Positions 28,746-37,102 of a DNA stretch of 64,000 nt are shown here, in pieces. Within the stretch, counting starts at the first letter, position 1. Each line of letters starts with the position of its first letter. The DNA is from Paraburkholderia sp. D15 (GTDB lineage Bacteria > Pseudomonadota > Gammaproteobacteria > Burkholderiales > Burkholderiaceae). The notes beneath the pieces are model-generated. The model was not told where the DNA came from. It saw nothing but the letters and a program-made list of their open reading frames with translations, and ran no database searches. The stretch spans positions 744,001-808,000 of the forward strand of contig NZ_CP110396.1 in the NCBI RefSeq assembly GCF_029910215.1, given 5' to 3'. Made by a program: the position numbers and the translations under genes.

Positions 28746-30359
28746 TTACCCATTCGTCAGGTCGATCCTCGGACCTTTGATCTTCACGTCCGCATCTCCC
28801 GACATCTCCAGGCTTTCCTGCGCGGCAAGACTCACGCCGCGCGCGCTGATGGACATCGGCTCGCTAGTGGTCATCGTCACGCCCTGCTTCAATGCGAATG
28901 AACTGCCATCCACGCTGGCAACCAGCGATTCCTCTTTCTTGTCGAACGACAGCATCAAATTACCGGATGTCCCCTTCACCACCAGCACCTTATTCAAGCT
29001 CTCCTTATCCGGCTGAAACGGTGCCTTATTGACCGGATTGAACATCGCGCCCACGATCACCGGATAACTCGGATTGTCGTCAAAGAACGCCACGACAACT
29101 TCATCGCCCACTTCGGGATAAAAGCAGAACCCCGCTGCGTTGGTCGCATAGGGGCTCGCAAACCTAGCCCACAGCACGGGCGCGCCGGCGCCAAGCGCGG
29201 CGAGCTTGATCCTGATCCTGCCTTGTGCCGTCGAGTCCATCTCGAACGGTGCAATCACACCGACATGCGGTCCGTTCGCCCTCGGCACCAGCGAAGCGTC
29301 CTGAACGATTTCATCCAGCCCCAGACGCAATTGCGTCCTCCATCCGCTCTCCTTGCCGATGCGGTGCCGAACGCACGTAACAATGCCTTTGCCGTCGAAA
29401 CGAGAACCGTATCCGCTGGTCTGCACGGTCTGCCCCAATTCGTAATCGACGGAACCCGTGACCACGAAATCGCCTTGAACCGCGGCTGCCTGCAGATTCA
29501 TCAGCAGCGCGTTGGCGAGGTTTTCCGATTCCTGGACGCTCAACGGTGCGCTGTATCCGAAAAGCCAGGTCGCCGGATTTAAAGCGCGAATCGCCGCAGG
29601 GTTCAACGCATCGCTGCCCAACGCAACCGATCGTGCTTTCGCCGACGTACATACTTGCCGGTCGACATCCCAGGTCGACACGGACAGCGCATCCGCCTGA
29701 CTCTGATCGCTGAAATGCCACTCGCCTTCATCCACCGGCGAATCCTCATCGACGTCGTGCAGACTCTGATAGAGCTTGTGCGCGGCGGCTGGCGACAGAA
29801 ACGGCTGCGAGATCTCCGCCCCTTCCGGCGACGGCATCAACCAGACGCCATTCACGTTGAGGCGACTGCGCAGGAAGTGCCAGTCGGAACACCTGAATTG
29901 CACCAGTTGTTCATGCGTGGTCGTGAGCCCGGTGCACTTCGTCAATGCGACATCCAGGGGTCGCAACAATTGCCTGACGATCGCCTCGTCGGTCATCTGC
30001 GCGAATACTCGCGAGCCATGGGTTGCCGCGAGACTCTGCAATCCGTGGCGCAACACGAGCGTCAACTCGGCCTGGCCACGCCGCACCTTGAGCTCCTGGC
30101 GCATCACCACGCCCGTGAAAATCCGCACGTCGTGTCCATCGACATCCACCGTCAACGTGGCGCTCGCGCCGGGCTCGCAGCGCGCCATCTCCGTGTCGCG
30201 CTCAGTCAACGTCTGCGTGGGATTACCCGGCACGGAAAGCACGACTCTCGCCGACGGAATACGATTGACCTGATGCTCGGTTTCCACCCAGATCGGCGAC
30301 AGCAATAGCAAAGGCAATCCATCGACATTCACCGCGGTTTTCGGAGCGGGTTGCATCAT
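28746..30359 (-). CDS. pvc8: eCIS VgrG-like central spike (Pvc8-like)
   Basis: This 537-residue spike combines gp27-like and gp5-like parts. The N-terminal hub portion (about 1-360) resembles the phage late-control D fold (FTGVVMRQELKVRRGQAEL). An OB-fold follows (about 365-440; GVIAPFEMDSTAQGRIRIKL, PEVGDEVVVAFFDDNPSYPV). A C-terminal beta-prism region shows repeating Gly/Ser/Asp (ISARGVSLAAQ, DADVKIKGPRIDL). It trimerises to form the puncturing needle capped by Pvc10. The first ATG overlaps the pvc7 stop. There is no C-terminal effector domain. Confidence 0.93.
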   Translation of the reverse strand: MMQPAPKTAVNVDGLPLLLLSPIWVETEHQVNRIPSARVVLSVPGNPTQTLTERDTEMARCEPGASATLTVDVDGHDVRIFTGVVMRQELKVRRGQAELTLVLRHGLQSLAATHGSRVFAQMTDEAIVRQLLRPLDVALTKCTGLTTTHEQLVQFRCSDWHFLRSRLNVNGVWLMPSPEGAEISQPFLSPAAAHKLYQSLHDVDEDSPVDEGEWHFSDQSQADALSVSTWDVDRQVCTSAKARSVALGSDALNPAAIRALNPATWLFGYSAPLSVQESENLANALLMNLQAAAVQGDFVVTGSVDYELGQTVQTSGYGSRFDGKGIVTCVRHRIGKESGWRTQLRLGLDEIVQDASLVPRANGPHVGVIAPFEMDSTAQGRIRIKLAALGAGAPVLWARFASPYATNAAGFCFYPEVGDEVVVAFFDDNPSYPVIVGAMFNPVNKAPFQPDKESLNKVLVVKGTSGNLMLSFDKKEESLVASVDGSSFALKQGVTMTTSEPMSISARGVSLAAQESLEMSGDADVKIKGPRIDLTNG

Positions 30360-31051
30360 GCCGCCCCATCGCGCCGTACAACGCGCAGCAACTGACCCGG
30401 CTCGATCGCGTCCAGACTATTCAGATCATTGGTTGAAGCGAGTGTCAGATAGTCCAGCCCACCTTCGATGCTCGCGCCTGCCTTAGCGGCAATCTGCGGC
30501 AGCGGCGTCAGGTCGGCAGCCCGGATCGCCGCCTCCGCCGGTGCCTTGAGTTGCTGCTCGGCCGCCTGCAGTAGCAGACTTTCGTCCGCGGTCAGACTGA
30601 TGCTGGCTGTCGCTCTCGTCGGCGTCGCGTCACGATCGAACTGCGTGTAACGTACCGACAGCGAGTTCATCCGCCCCGAAAAATAACCCCTGCTGCTCCA
30701 GCGCATGCGCCCCCACTTCACGCGCAGAAAATGCGGTTCGCTACGTGCGGCATCCACCGCATAGCATAGCGAGCGCAATTGCGTGAGCTGCATTTCGACG
30801 GGCTTGCGATTGCCGGGCATTTCGGCATCGAACAACAGGTCGATCGACAAGCCGGTGGGGCGCGTCTGGTAGTACCGGTTGCTTTGCAGCGTCGTATTGA
30901 TGAACTCGTCCGGTGTGTAGTCGGTCTGGTAATTCATCGACAGCGATTCCGGGTTGTACATCGCGACGATCGACCCCACCAGTTGCGTCATTTCCCGATC
31001 GACATAGGCGCTGATCGTCAGCCTGGATAGCGAACGCGTCAACATGCTCAC
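30356..31051 (-). CDS. pvc7: eCIS LysM-type hub protein (Pvc7-like)
   Basis: This 231-residue protein has the Pvc7/Afp7 pattern: a segment MYNPESLSMNYQTDY in the first quarter, HFLRVKWGRM in the middle, and a C-terminal LysM-like stretch (TLASTNDLNSLDAIEPGQLL). In the particle this protein joins the tube to the spike and wedges and corresponds to gp53-type components. The start is a GTG at 31051 forming GTGA with the pvc6 stop; an ATG two codons later (31045) is an alternative. Confidence 0.88.
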   Translation of the reverse strand: MSMLTRSLSRLTISAYVDREMTQLVGSIVAMYNPESLSMNYQTDYTPDEFINTTLQSNRYYQTRPTGLSIDLLFDAEMPGNRKPVEMQLTQLRSLCYAVDAARSEPHFLRVKWGRMRWSSRGYFSGRMNSLSVRYTQFDRDATPTRATASISLTADESLLLQAAEQQLKAPAEAAIRAADLTPLPQIAAKAGASIEGGLDYLTLASTNDLNSLDAIEPGQLLRVVRRDGAA

Positions 31052-31224
31052 CTCTCTCCCCAGCCTTGATCGCGCAGACGTTCCAATACGCGCTTGGTCA
31101 CCAGCTCGACGAGACGGGCCTCCTGCATTCTATCGGCCACCGTGGTGCGGGACGCATCCTTGGTCGCACTGTCGTCGTCGACAATGCGCGCCTGAATCAC
31201 CAGTTCCTTGATTTCGACAGTCAT
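31048..31224 (-). CDS. pvc6: eCIS DUF5908 small protein (Pvc6-like)
   Basis: This 58-residue protein starts MTVEIKELVIQARIVDD, the DUF5908 signature, and ends in a charged helix (RLVELVTKRVLERLRDQ). It is found at this position in nearly all PVC/Afp operons. Its structural role is not settled. It overlaps its neighbours on both sides by four bases (ATGA at its start, GTGA at its end), so its production is tied to Pvc5 and Pvc7. Confidence 0.85.
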   Translation of the reverse strand: MTVEIKELVIQARIVDDDSATKDASRTTVADRMQEARLVELVTKRVLERLRDQGWGER

Positions 31225-31685
31225 GCTCTGATCCCCAGCCAGCACAGATCCTGATAACGCAGTTCGAGGTGATTGATGAGAACGCTATTGCTGTTGGCGT
31301 CCAGATCGCCCACTCGCCACTGCACCGGCAACGCATTGCTGATCACCCAATTACATGCGGGCACGAAGAACTCGTCGAATACGACGATGATGACGTCCAT
31401 GTAGCGAACCTTCGCGCCGCTCATGACCCGATTGAAGGTCCACGTCAGCGGACTGACCGGCATGACTCCGCGTTCCAGACTCAACGTGCCATGCTGAATC
31501 CGGTCGGCCAGATACAGATTGCGGGCGTTATCGCCGCCTTGCCGGTGAGGCGTCACCGTCAACTCCCTGCTCAATCCGGACACCCGCTGAAAACCGATAT
31601 CCAGCGGATCGGGAATACCGTTGATCATGAATGTCACCAGAAAACGGTGCGAAACGGACGGGGCCAGCAGATCGATCGCGTTCAT
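31221..31685 (-). CDS. pvc5: eCIS inner tube initiator (Pvc5-like, gp19 family)
   Basis: This 154-residue member of the T4 gp19 tube family shows the pattern HRFLVTFMINGIPDPLDIGF, RVSGLSRELTV, then LERGVMPVSPLTWTF and a C-terminal LINHLELRYQDL. In PVC particles the Pvc5-type tube protein forms the ring next to the baseplate on which the main tube (Pvc1) polymerises. It overlaps pvc6 and follows pvc4 by seven bases. Confidence 0.92.
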   Translation of the reverse strand: MNAIDLLAPSVSHRFLVTFMINGIPDPLDIGFQRVSGLSRELTVTPHRQGGDNARNLYLADRIQHGTLSLERGVMPVSPLTWTFNRVMSGAKVRYMDVIIVVFDEFFVPACNWVISNALPVQWRVGDLDANSNSVLINHLELRYQDLCWLGIRA

Positions 31686-31692
31686 GTTCTGT

Positions 31693-32895
31693 CTACTCGG
31701 GTATCGATTGTCCAGACGACTTCATGCTGGTGTCGAATTGAACGCTGATGTCGATGAATTCCGCGGGGTACAAAACCGCAAGACCAACGTTCATGATCAT
31801 CTTGCCGGCCTGCACGTCGTCGTCCGTCATCGTTTCGCCGACGCCTATCTCCACCTGAAATGCGTCTTCCTCGGTCTCTCCCGCGAGGCTGCCGCTCATC
31901 CACAGCTGCCTCAACCACGCGTACGACTGCCCCTTCAATCTCGCCCAGGTCAGCGCATTGTTCTGCTCGAATACATAGCGCCGGCCGAGTTGCGAAAGTT
32001 GCGCCTCGACGTAGGCGACGAAGCGGCGAACCTGCACGTACCGCCACGGCGATTCTGCGTCCGGCGTCAAGGTGCGGCAGCCCCAGATGCGTGTGCCGCG
32101 CCCGGCAAAGCTGCGGATCAGATTGATGGACACGCCGTTCGCATCGAATAGCGGTTCGGACTGAATCCAGCTCTGCGTCGGCTTCACGACACGTGCGAGC
32201 GCGATATTCGCGGGCGCGGTCCACGTCCCCTGCTCTTCGTCGGTAAGCTGCATCGCGGCGATGACCGCGCCTGACGCCGGCAGAACCACGGCGCTGTCGT
32301 CAGGCCAGTTGTAATCGGTGACGAGGCGAGGCCAGTAGGCGGCCGACCATTCCGGATTGGCCGGATCATTCTGCAGAAAACTCGTGGCGCAAGCGGACGC
32401 ATAGTTCACGTCGTCGGGCGCATCGAGTACGCCGAACACACCGGTTCGCACTCCGCAAAGGGATAGCAGCGCCAGCCACGATTTCGGCCAATTGGCCGTG
32501 TCTTTGTCATCCAGTAGTCCCATGTCGGGAATGGCCGCGAGCGTAATGCTCAATTCAGCGGCAATCAATTGACCGATACGGGGATCGCCGAAAGCGGCGG
32601 CCATTTGCGCGCCGCTGGCATTGGCCAGATCCGCGTATGAGCCGACGGGAATGACCCAACCACCTTTCCCGCCGTTATCGAAGTGATGCTGCAACGCGTA
32701 GTAAAGCAATCCTTTCGAAGCAGGCGCGCCACCCAGCTTCTGTTCGTATTCCGCCATACTGCCGACCGGATAGAGTGCGTAAGCATCGCCCGACTCGACG
32801 TAGCCGATAAACACCGGCACCGCGCTGGCCACCGGAGAAAACCGGTTCGCCACTGCGCCTTCGGTGTAGGTCACGTCGGGTTGGCCGGGTTGCAT
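31693..32895 (-). CDS. pvc4: eCIS sheath protein (Pvc4-like)
   Basis: This 400-residue contractile sheath paralogue has YTEGAVANRFSPVASAVPVF near the N terminus, a variable domain (about 90-200), WTAPANIALARVV, RGTRIWGCRTLTPDA and a C-terminal KMIMNVGLAVLYPAEFIDI. These are the tail-sheath core elements that interlock through the N- and C-terminal arms. An in-frame GTG directly precedes the ATG chosen at 32895. It is one of three sheath-type genes and probably makes a minor, baseplate-proximal ring as in Afp/PVC. Confidence 0.92.
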   Translation of the reverse strand: MQPGQPDVTYTEGAVANRFSPVASAVPVFIGYVESGDAYALYPVGSMAEYEQKLGGAPASKGLLYYALQHHFDNGGKGGWVIPVGSYADLANASGAQMAAAFGDPRIGQLIAAELSITLAAIPDMGLLDDKDTANWPKSWLALLSLCGVRTGVFGVLDAPDDVNYASACATSFLQNDPANPEWSAAYWPRLVTDYNWPDDSAVVLPASGAVIAAMQLTDEEQGTWTAPANIALARVVKPTQSWIQSEPLFDANGVSINLIRSFAGRGTRIWGCRTLTPDAESPWRYVQVRRFVAYVEAQLSQLGRRYVFEQNNALTWARLKGQSYAWLRQLWMSGSLAGETEEDAFQVEIGVGETMTDDDVQAGKMIMNVGLAVLYPAEFIDISVQFDTSMKSSGQSIPE

Positions 32896-32926
32896 CACGT
32901 CCCCCTGAAGTTCGTCTAGCCGCCGG

Positions 32927-34267
32927 TTACGCCATGTTCTGCGTGAATTCCAGAATGATGTATTCCGCGGGCCGTACCGCCGCCATGCCGACCTTGGCGA
33001 TCATCTTGCCCTGCGCGATGTCGTCGGCGGTCATGGTGATGTTTTCTCCAATCTGCACGAAGTACGCTTCTTTTTCGGTCGTGCCCTTCAGCGCGCCATC
33101 GCGCCACAACTGCCAGAGATAGTTGTTGATCGCGCCGCGCACGCGCTCCCAGGTCGGCTGATTATTGGGTTGGAAAACCATCGTGTTCATCGCATTGCGG
33201 ATATCACGCTCGGCGCTATTGAACAGCCGGCGCACCGACACGTAGCGCCACGACATATCGCTGTTCGCGGCGGTTCCCGCCAGCGTGCGTGCGCCCCAAA
33301 CCACGATACCGCGCTCGGAGAAGCTACGAATCACATTCACGCCGGCGTCGTTCAGCGGACCTTGCTGACTGTCGGTGACCAGCGCGGTCAACCCGGTTAC
33401 GCCGGAGATCGCTTCATTGGCCGGCGCCTTCCAAACGCCACGTCTGGCGTCGTTCTGGCAATAGACCGCCGCCATCGTTCCGCTGGACGGTAGCGTCAAA
33501 GTCGGGTTCGAGGCGATGTAGGCGTCGATCGCATCGCTCACTGCCTGGTACTCGGCCTGACTGGCGGTCTTCAGATCGCTTAGGCTGAGATCCTTGCCCT
33601 GATTCTCGTCGTCCTCGTAGCCTTTGACGACAATTGCAGAGTCGTCGGGGCGCGCGACTGAATAAGCGGTTTTCAGGCTGGGGTAATAAACGGCTGTCTG
33701 TTCCGCCAGTGTCGAAGGATTGCTCGCGGTGGAGCCGTCCTTGCTATCCGCGATCAAGAAGTAATCCACTTTGTTCTGCAACAAGGTATTGAGCGCGTTA
33801 TAGACGCTCTTCCTCTGTGTATCGTCGTCACTCAGGCAGACCAGCAGCGTGATCACACCTTCTTTCTCGATCGCATCCGGTAACGCCGCCAGCTCCGCCG
33901 TATCGGCCGGATTGACGAGCGGCAACACATAACAGCTTCCACCGCCGTTTTCGAAATAGTGACGTAGGCCCCAAGCAGGGTTGTAGGTGTACGACACGAC
34001 TGGATCGGTGTACTTCCACTCAGGGGGCGTGTTGTCATCTAACGCCGACGTAATAGCCGCCACGACAGAATACGCAAACGAAAACCGCGTGCTGAAGTCG
34101 AGCCAGCTATTGATACGAATGCATGTACTCGCGGGAAAGGCCGATCCATCAGCAGCAGTGAACTGCCCGACGAATACCGGCACAGCGGTGGCGCTCTGTG
34201 CGATCGACAATGCCACGCTCGCATCTTCTTCCACATAGACGCCTGGATAACTGACGGCGACGCTCAT
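32927..34267 (-). CDS. pvc3: eCIS sheath protein (Pvc3-like)
   Basis: This 446-residue sheath protein begins VAVSYPGVYVEEDAS, the sheath family start, and ends AVRPAEYIILEFTQNMA. Core motifs: HYFENGGGSCYVLPL, VWKAPANEAISGV, GIVVWGARTLAG and AQGKMIAKVGMAAV. It is longer than Pvc2 through an insertion domain (about 150-270) exposed on the particle surface. It has a strong ribosome binding site (GAGGAGAAGG). Because pvc2 is broken in this sequence, Pvc3 is the longest intact sheath and may have to supply the sheath. Confidence 0.93.
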   Translation of the reverse strand: MSVAVSYPGVYVEEDASVALSIAQSATAVPVFVGQFTAADGSAFPASTCIRINSWLDFSTRFSFAYSVVAAITSALDDNTPPEWKYTDPVVSYTYNPAWGLRHYFENGGGSCYVLPLVNPADTAELAALPDAIEKEGVITLLVCLSDDDTQRKSVYNALNTLLQNKVDYFLIADSKDGSTASNPSTLAEQTAVYYPSLKTAYSVARPDDSAIVVKGYEDDENQGKDLSLSDLKTASQAEYQAVSDAIDAYIASNPTLTLPSSGTMAAVYCQNDARRGVWKAPANEAISGVTGLTALVTDSQQGPLNDAGVNVIRSFSERGIVVWGARTLAGTAANSDMSWRYVSVRRLFNSAERDIRNAMNTMVFQPNNQPTWERVRGAINNYLWQLWRDGALKGTTEKEAYFVQIGENITMTADDIAQGKMIAKVGMAAVRPAEYIILEFTQNMA

Positions 34268-34339
34268 GACCTTCTCCTCGAATTGCGGCTGGTACGGTTG
34301 TCCTGATCGGCACATAAGACTGGAACGCGCGCGCGCTCG

Positions 34340-35393
34340 CTAGCTCGACGCCATGTTCTGCGTGAACTGCAACACGATGAATTCCGCCGGCCTCGCGGCC
34401 GCCATGCCGACCGACGCAATCATCTTCCCTTGCGCGATATCGTCCGCGGTCATCGTGGTGCCTTCGCCGATCTGCACGAAGTACGCGTCCTTCGCACGGG
34501 TGCCCATCAACGCGCCTTGTTGCCAGAGGCTGAACAGATAGTTATCGATCGCCGAGCGCACGCGCTCCCAGGTGGGCTGGCTGTTCGGCTCGAACACCAT
34601 CGATTGCATCGCGTTGCCGATATCGCGCTCCGTCGAGTCGAACAAACGGCGCACCGGCACATAACGCCAGTTGTCGCTGTCTTCCAGCGTGCGCGCCCCA
34701 CACCGTCGGGCCGGCGCCGAAGTCGCGGATCATGTTGATTGCCAGTCCCTGATTGAACTGGCCTTGCAGGTCGTCGGTGATTTTGAATTTCGGCCGCAAA
34801 CCGCCCTGCAACGTCAGGTTCGCCGGCGCGCTCCATACGCCCCGCGTGCGATCGTTCTGGCAGTAAATCGCCGCCACCACCACGCTGGGAAAGATATCTC
34901 TGGAAGTCCAGTCGGCCGACAGATACGGGTAATACACCGCCATATGCGGATTACTGGAATAACTTTGGGCCGGATCGAACGTGCTGACGATCTCCGCGGC
35001 CGGGCCGTCGACAATTCCAAACAGATTCGCGCCCGCCTGACATAACCCGTCGATAGCCGCTCGCGCGGTCGAGTAGTTCCCGCATGCAACCACCAGCGTA
35101 ATGTCGTCGTATTTGGGCACTTCAGCGGCGAGATCCTCGACGCTCATGAAATACGCGACGCCGCCGCCATTGGAAAAATAGGCCTTGATGCTGGCGTCGA
35201 ACGCATCGTCCATGGACAAAGCCGAACCGCGAATAGTCTGATATTCGAAAAACGAGGCGATCCGGCGCACACCATAACTCCATGTCTCAGCTCCAAAAAC
35301 CGGAACCGCGGTTTTAGCCGCACTGATGGAAAGCATCGCGCCATCGGCGATTTCTTCGACGTAAACGCCGGGGTAACTCGTGACGACTGTCAT
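34340..35393 (-). pseudogene. pvc2: eCIS major sheath protein (Pvc2-like), frameshifted
   Basis: Two overlapping frames together encode one sheath protein of about 351 residues, the usual Pvc2 size. The N-terminal frame starts at 35393 (TVVTSYPGVYVEEIADG) and reads correctly to GAGPTVWGA, then turns into an unrelated Arg-rich tail ending at 34542. The C-terminal frame resumes with the expected LEDSDNWRYVPVRRLFDS and ends at 34340. Comparison with pvc3 (WGARTLAG) places a two-base loss in the GCGCGC run at about 34691-34697. It could be a real mutation, an assembly error or, least likely, programmed frameshifting. If real, about 119 C-terminal residues, including the sheath-interlocking strand, are lost. 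Confidence 0.85.
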
Positions 35394-35473
35394 GATGTCA
35401 ATTCCGTCAATGAGGGATAAACGAAACGCGCTTTCCAGCGGCATTACCGTGCCGACAATCTGCCGCCCGCGAT

Positions 35474-35923
35474 TCAATGCGCCTGCACGGTGACCCGGTC
35501 GGCCATCAGCGTGACTTCCTGCACGGCGGCTTCGTTGCTCGTCGCATCGAGCGAAGGCGCCGTCAGGGAGGTCGGAAACGCGTTGGACACGTTCCAGGTG
35601 AGCAGCAGCCGGGTGCCGGAATCGTCGGTCAGGCTGATGGTGATGTCTTTCTTCTCGACCTGATTGAGCGAAATCGAATTGATCCAGTCGTAGAGCTCGG
35701 TCTTGCCGGGAAACACCCCTTCGCGCAACGTGATGTTCACCGCCTGCCGCTGGCCCGGCATCTTGAACCAGTTGCCCACGCCGTCGCGGTATTCGATCGT
35801 GTCGTATTTGATGTCCAGACCGGAAACATTGTTGAACGACATCTGTTCGCTGCCTAATGCGACCACAAAGCGGTAAGTGGGAATCGGATAGGTCGAGGCA
35901 ATCTGACTTGCAGTGGTAGCCAT
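35474..35923 (-). CDS. pvc1: eCIS inner tube protein (Pvc1-like, gp19 family)
   Basis: This 149-residue tube subunit shows the Hcp/gp19 pattern: YRFVVALGSEQMSFNNVSGL, IEYRDGVGNWFKMPGQRQ, LREGVFPGKTELYDWIN and a C-terminal VQEVTLMADRVTV. It stacks as hexameric rings to form the hollow tube inside the sheath. First gene of the operon; GGAG precedes its ATG. An AT-rich, dyad-rich region lies upstream. Confidence 0.94.
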   Translation of the reverse strand: MATTASQIASTYPIPTYRFVVALGSEQMSFNNVSGLDIKYDTIEYRDGVGNWFKMPGQRQAVNITLREGVFPGKTELYDWINSISLNQVEKKDITISLTDDSGTRLLLTWNVSNAFPTSLTAPSLDATSNEAAVQEVTLMADRVTVQAH

Positions 35924-36184
35924 GATTTACTCCGTTGAATTCGATTACAGATCAAATACGCGTCCAGCTCGAACCGGCGGTTCAGACATCGATTTGTTGA
36001 ATTCATTAAACGCCATATTTTCTCCGGCATCGAAAAAAATATTTCTATTGCCTCGAATCAGGCAATTTAATATGACACCCGCCCGATCACCCAGTCATGA
36101 CATTGTTTTAATGACATTTGTCATGCAATTTTTAATTGATGGATTTGGTGACATTAATCGCGAGCTGGGCAAAACGGATCGCCC

Positions 36185-36218
36185 AAAAAAAGAAGGCGCT
36201 CTACAGGCGGAGAGCGCC
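36185..36218 (-). terminator. Intrinsic terminator-like hairpin upstream of pvc1
   Basis: AGAGCGCC-N8-GGCGCTCT forms an 8-bp perfect stem (36195-36218). On the minus strand it is followed by TTCTTTTTTT (36194-36185). No minus-strand gene lies just upstream to be terminated, so it may end a short leader transcript before the eCIS genes. Confidence 0.5.
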
Positions 36219-36344
36219 TCTTTAACACGCCGCGTCGGACTCGACGCTTCTATCGAACGAAGCAGGCGCGTCGATTTTTAAAACCATGCGGCTTTTCCTT
36301 GCGACCGCACGCCAAACGCTTGCCCCACGCCGAACCGCAATCAA

Positions 36345-36381
36345 CTTAAGCCGAATTTGGCCTACCCGAATCCGGCTTAAG
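36345..36381. repeat. Inverted repeat with 13-base arms
   Basis: CTTAAGCCGAATT (36345-36357) pairs with AATCCGGCTTAAG (36369-36381), with one mismatch and an 11-base centre. It lies 72 bases before the TRIC-like start codon. No T-run follows on either strand, so an operator is more likely than a terminator. Confidence 0.6.
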
Positions 36382-36453
36382 GCGTTTTCATCCTGACGAC
36401 CCGCTTACGATAATGGCCGCTTTTCGCACGCGCATTTACCCGGGCCCATCGTC

Positions 36454-37077
36454 ATGCTGCTCCACTTCCTCTACCTGATCGCGATCGTCGCCGAAGCCAT
36501 GTCCGGCGCGCTGATGGGCATGCGCCGCGGCATGGACCGCTTCGGTCTGTGCCTCGTCGGCACCGTCACCGCGCTGGGCGGCGGCACCGTGCGCGACGTG
36601 CTGCTCGATCACTATCCCCTTGCATGGATCTCGCATCCAGATTACGTTCTTATTACAATCGGGGCGGCGTCGGTTGCCGCGGCCTGCGCGAAATGGCTGC
36701 GCAATCTGCAGTGGCTGTTCGTCACCGTCGACGCCATCGGCCTGATCGCCTTCACCGTGATCGGCTGCGACGTCGCCGCGACGATGGACGTGAGCCCCGC
36801 GATCGTGGTGCTGGCCGGCGCGATCACCGGCGTCTGCGGCGGCATGTTGCGCGATGTGCTGTGCAACCAGATGCCGCTGATCCTGCGCGAGGAGTTGTAC
36901 GCCAGCATCGCGCTCGGCGCCGGTGCGTTGTACGTGGCGTTGCAGACCTGCGGCGTGGAGCCGGCACCAGCGTCCGTCGTGGTGCTCGTCGCCGGATTCG
37001 CGGTACGCATGCTGGCCGTGCGTTTCCGCTGGCAATTGAAAGTGTTCGCCGCCGCCGATTCGGGCGGTGCAAGTTAA
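36454..37077 (+). CDS. TRIC/YicG-like (UPF0126) membrane channel protein
   Basis: This 207-residue protein has about seven hydrophobic segments and an internal duplication typical of the trimeric intracellular cation channel family: GTVTALGGGTVRDVLL in the first half is echoed by GAITGVCGGMLRDVLC in the second. Bacterial members form cation-permeable trimers, and some (YicG, YadS) are linked to glycine or other small-solute movement. It ends 25 bases before ftsI, so the two may be co-transcribed, though no functional link is known. Confidence 0.9.
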   Translation: MLLHFLYLIAIVAEAMSGALMGMRRGMDRFGLCLVGTVTALGGGTVRDVLLDHYPLAWISHPDYVLITIGAASVAAACAKWLRNLQWLFVTVDAIGLIAFTVIGCDVAATMDVSPAIVVLAGAITGVCGGMLRDVLCNQMPLILREELYASIALGAGALYVALQTCGVEPAPASVVVLVAGFAVRMLAVRFRWQLKVFAAADSGGAS

Positions 37078-37102
37078 CCGGGCTGGACCTTTTCCGCACT
37101 CA

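Larger units (their letters stand above)
35924..36453. promoter_or_regulatory. Divergent AT-rich control region between eCIS operon and TRIC-like gene
   Basis: This 530-base gap contains no gene I support. Dyads in it: TTGCCT-N6-AGGCAA (36048-36065), ATGACA-TT-TGTCAT (36111-36124), a hairpin with a T-tract on the minus strand (36185-36218) and a long-armed palindrome (36345-36381). The heptamer TGACATT occurs at 36098, 36112 and 36149. The eCIS promoter should lie here, but I cannot name a clear -35/-10 pair. Confidence 0.55.

Noticed and set aside
34542..34720. Programmed ribosomal frameshift in pvc2
   Set aside because: There is no slippery heptamer or downstream pseudoknot that I can see; a two-base loss in a GCGCGC run explains the break more simply.
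16930..35923. Type VI secretion system or R-type pyocin / prophage tail
   Set aside because: No TssJ/K/L/M, ClpV or Hcp-VgrG pairing of T6SS type. No lysis, holin, terminase or capsid genes. ATPase, DUF5908, CIS_TMP and DUF4255 with PVC order fit an eCIS.
35913..36281. 122-codon plus-strand frame upstream of pvc1
   Set aside because: It runs through AT-rich regulatory dyads, lacks a ribosome binding site and has no recognisable domain.
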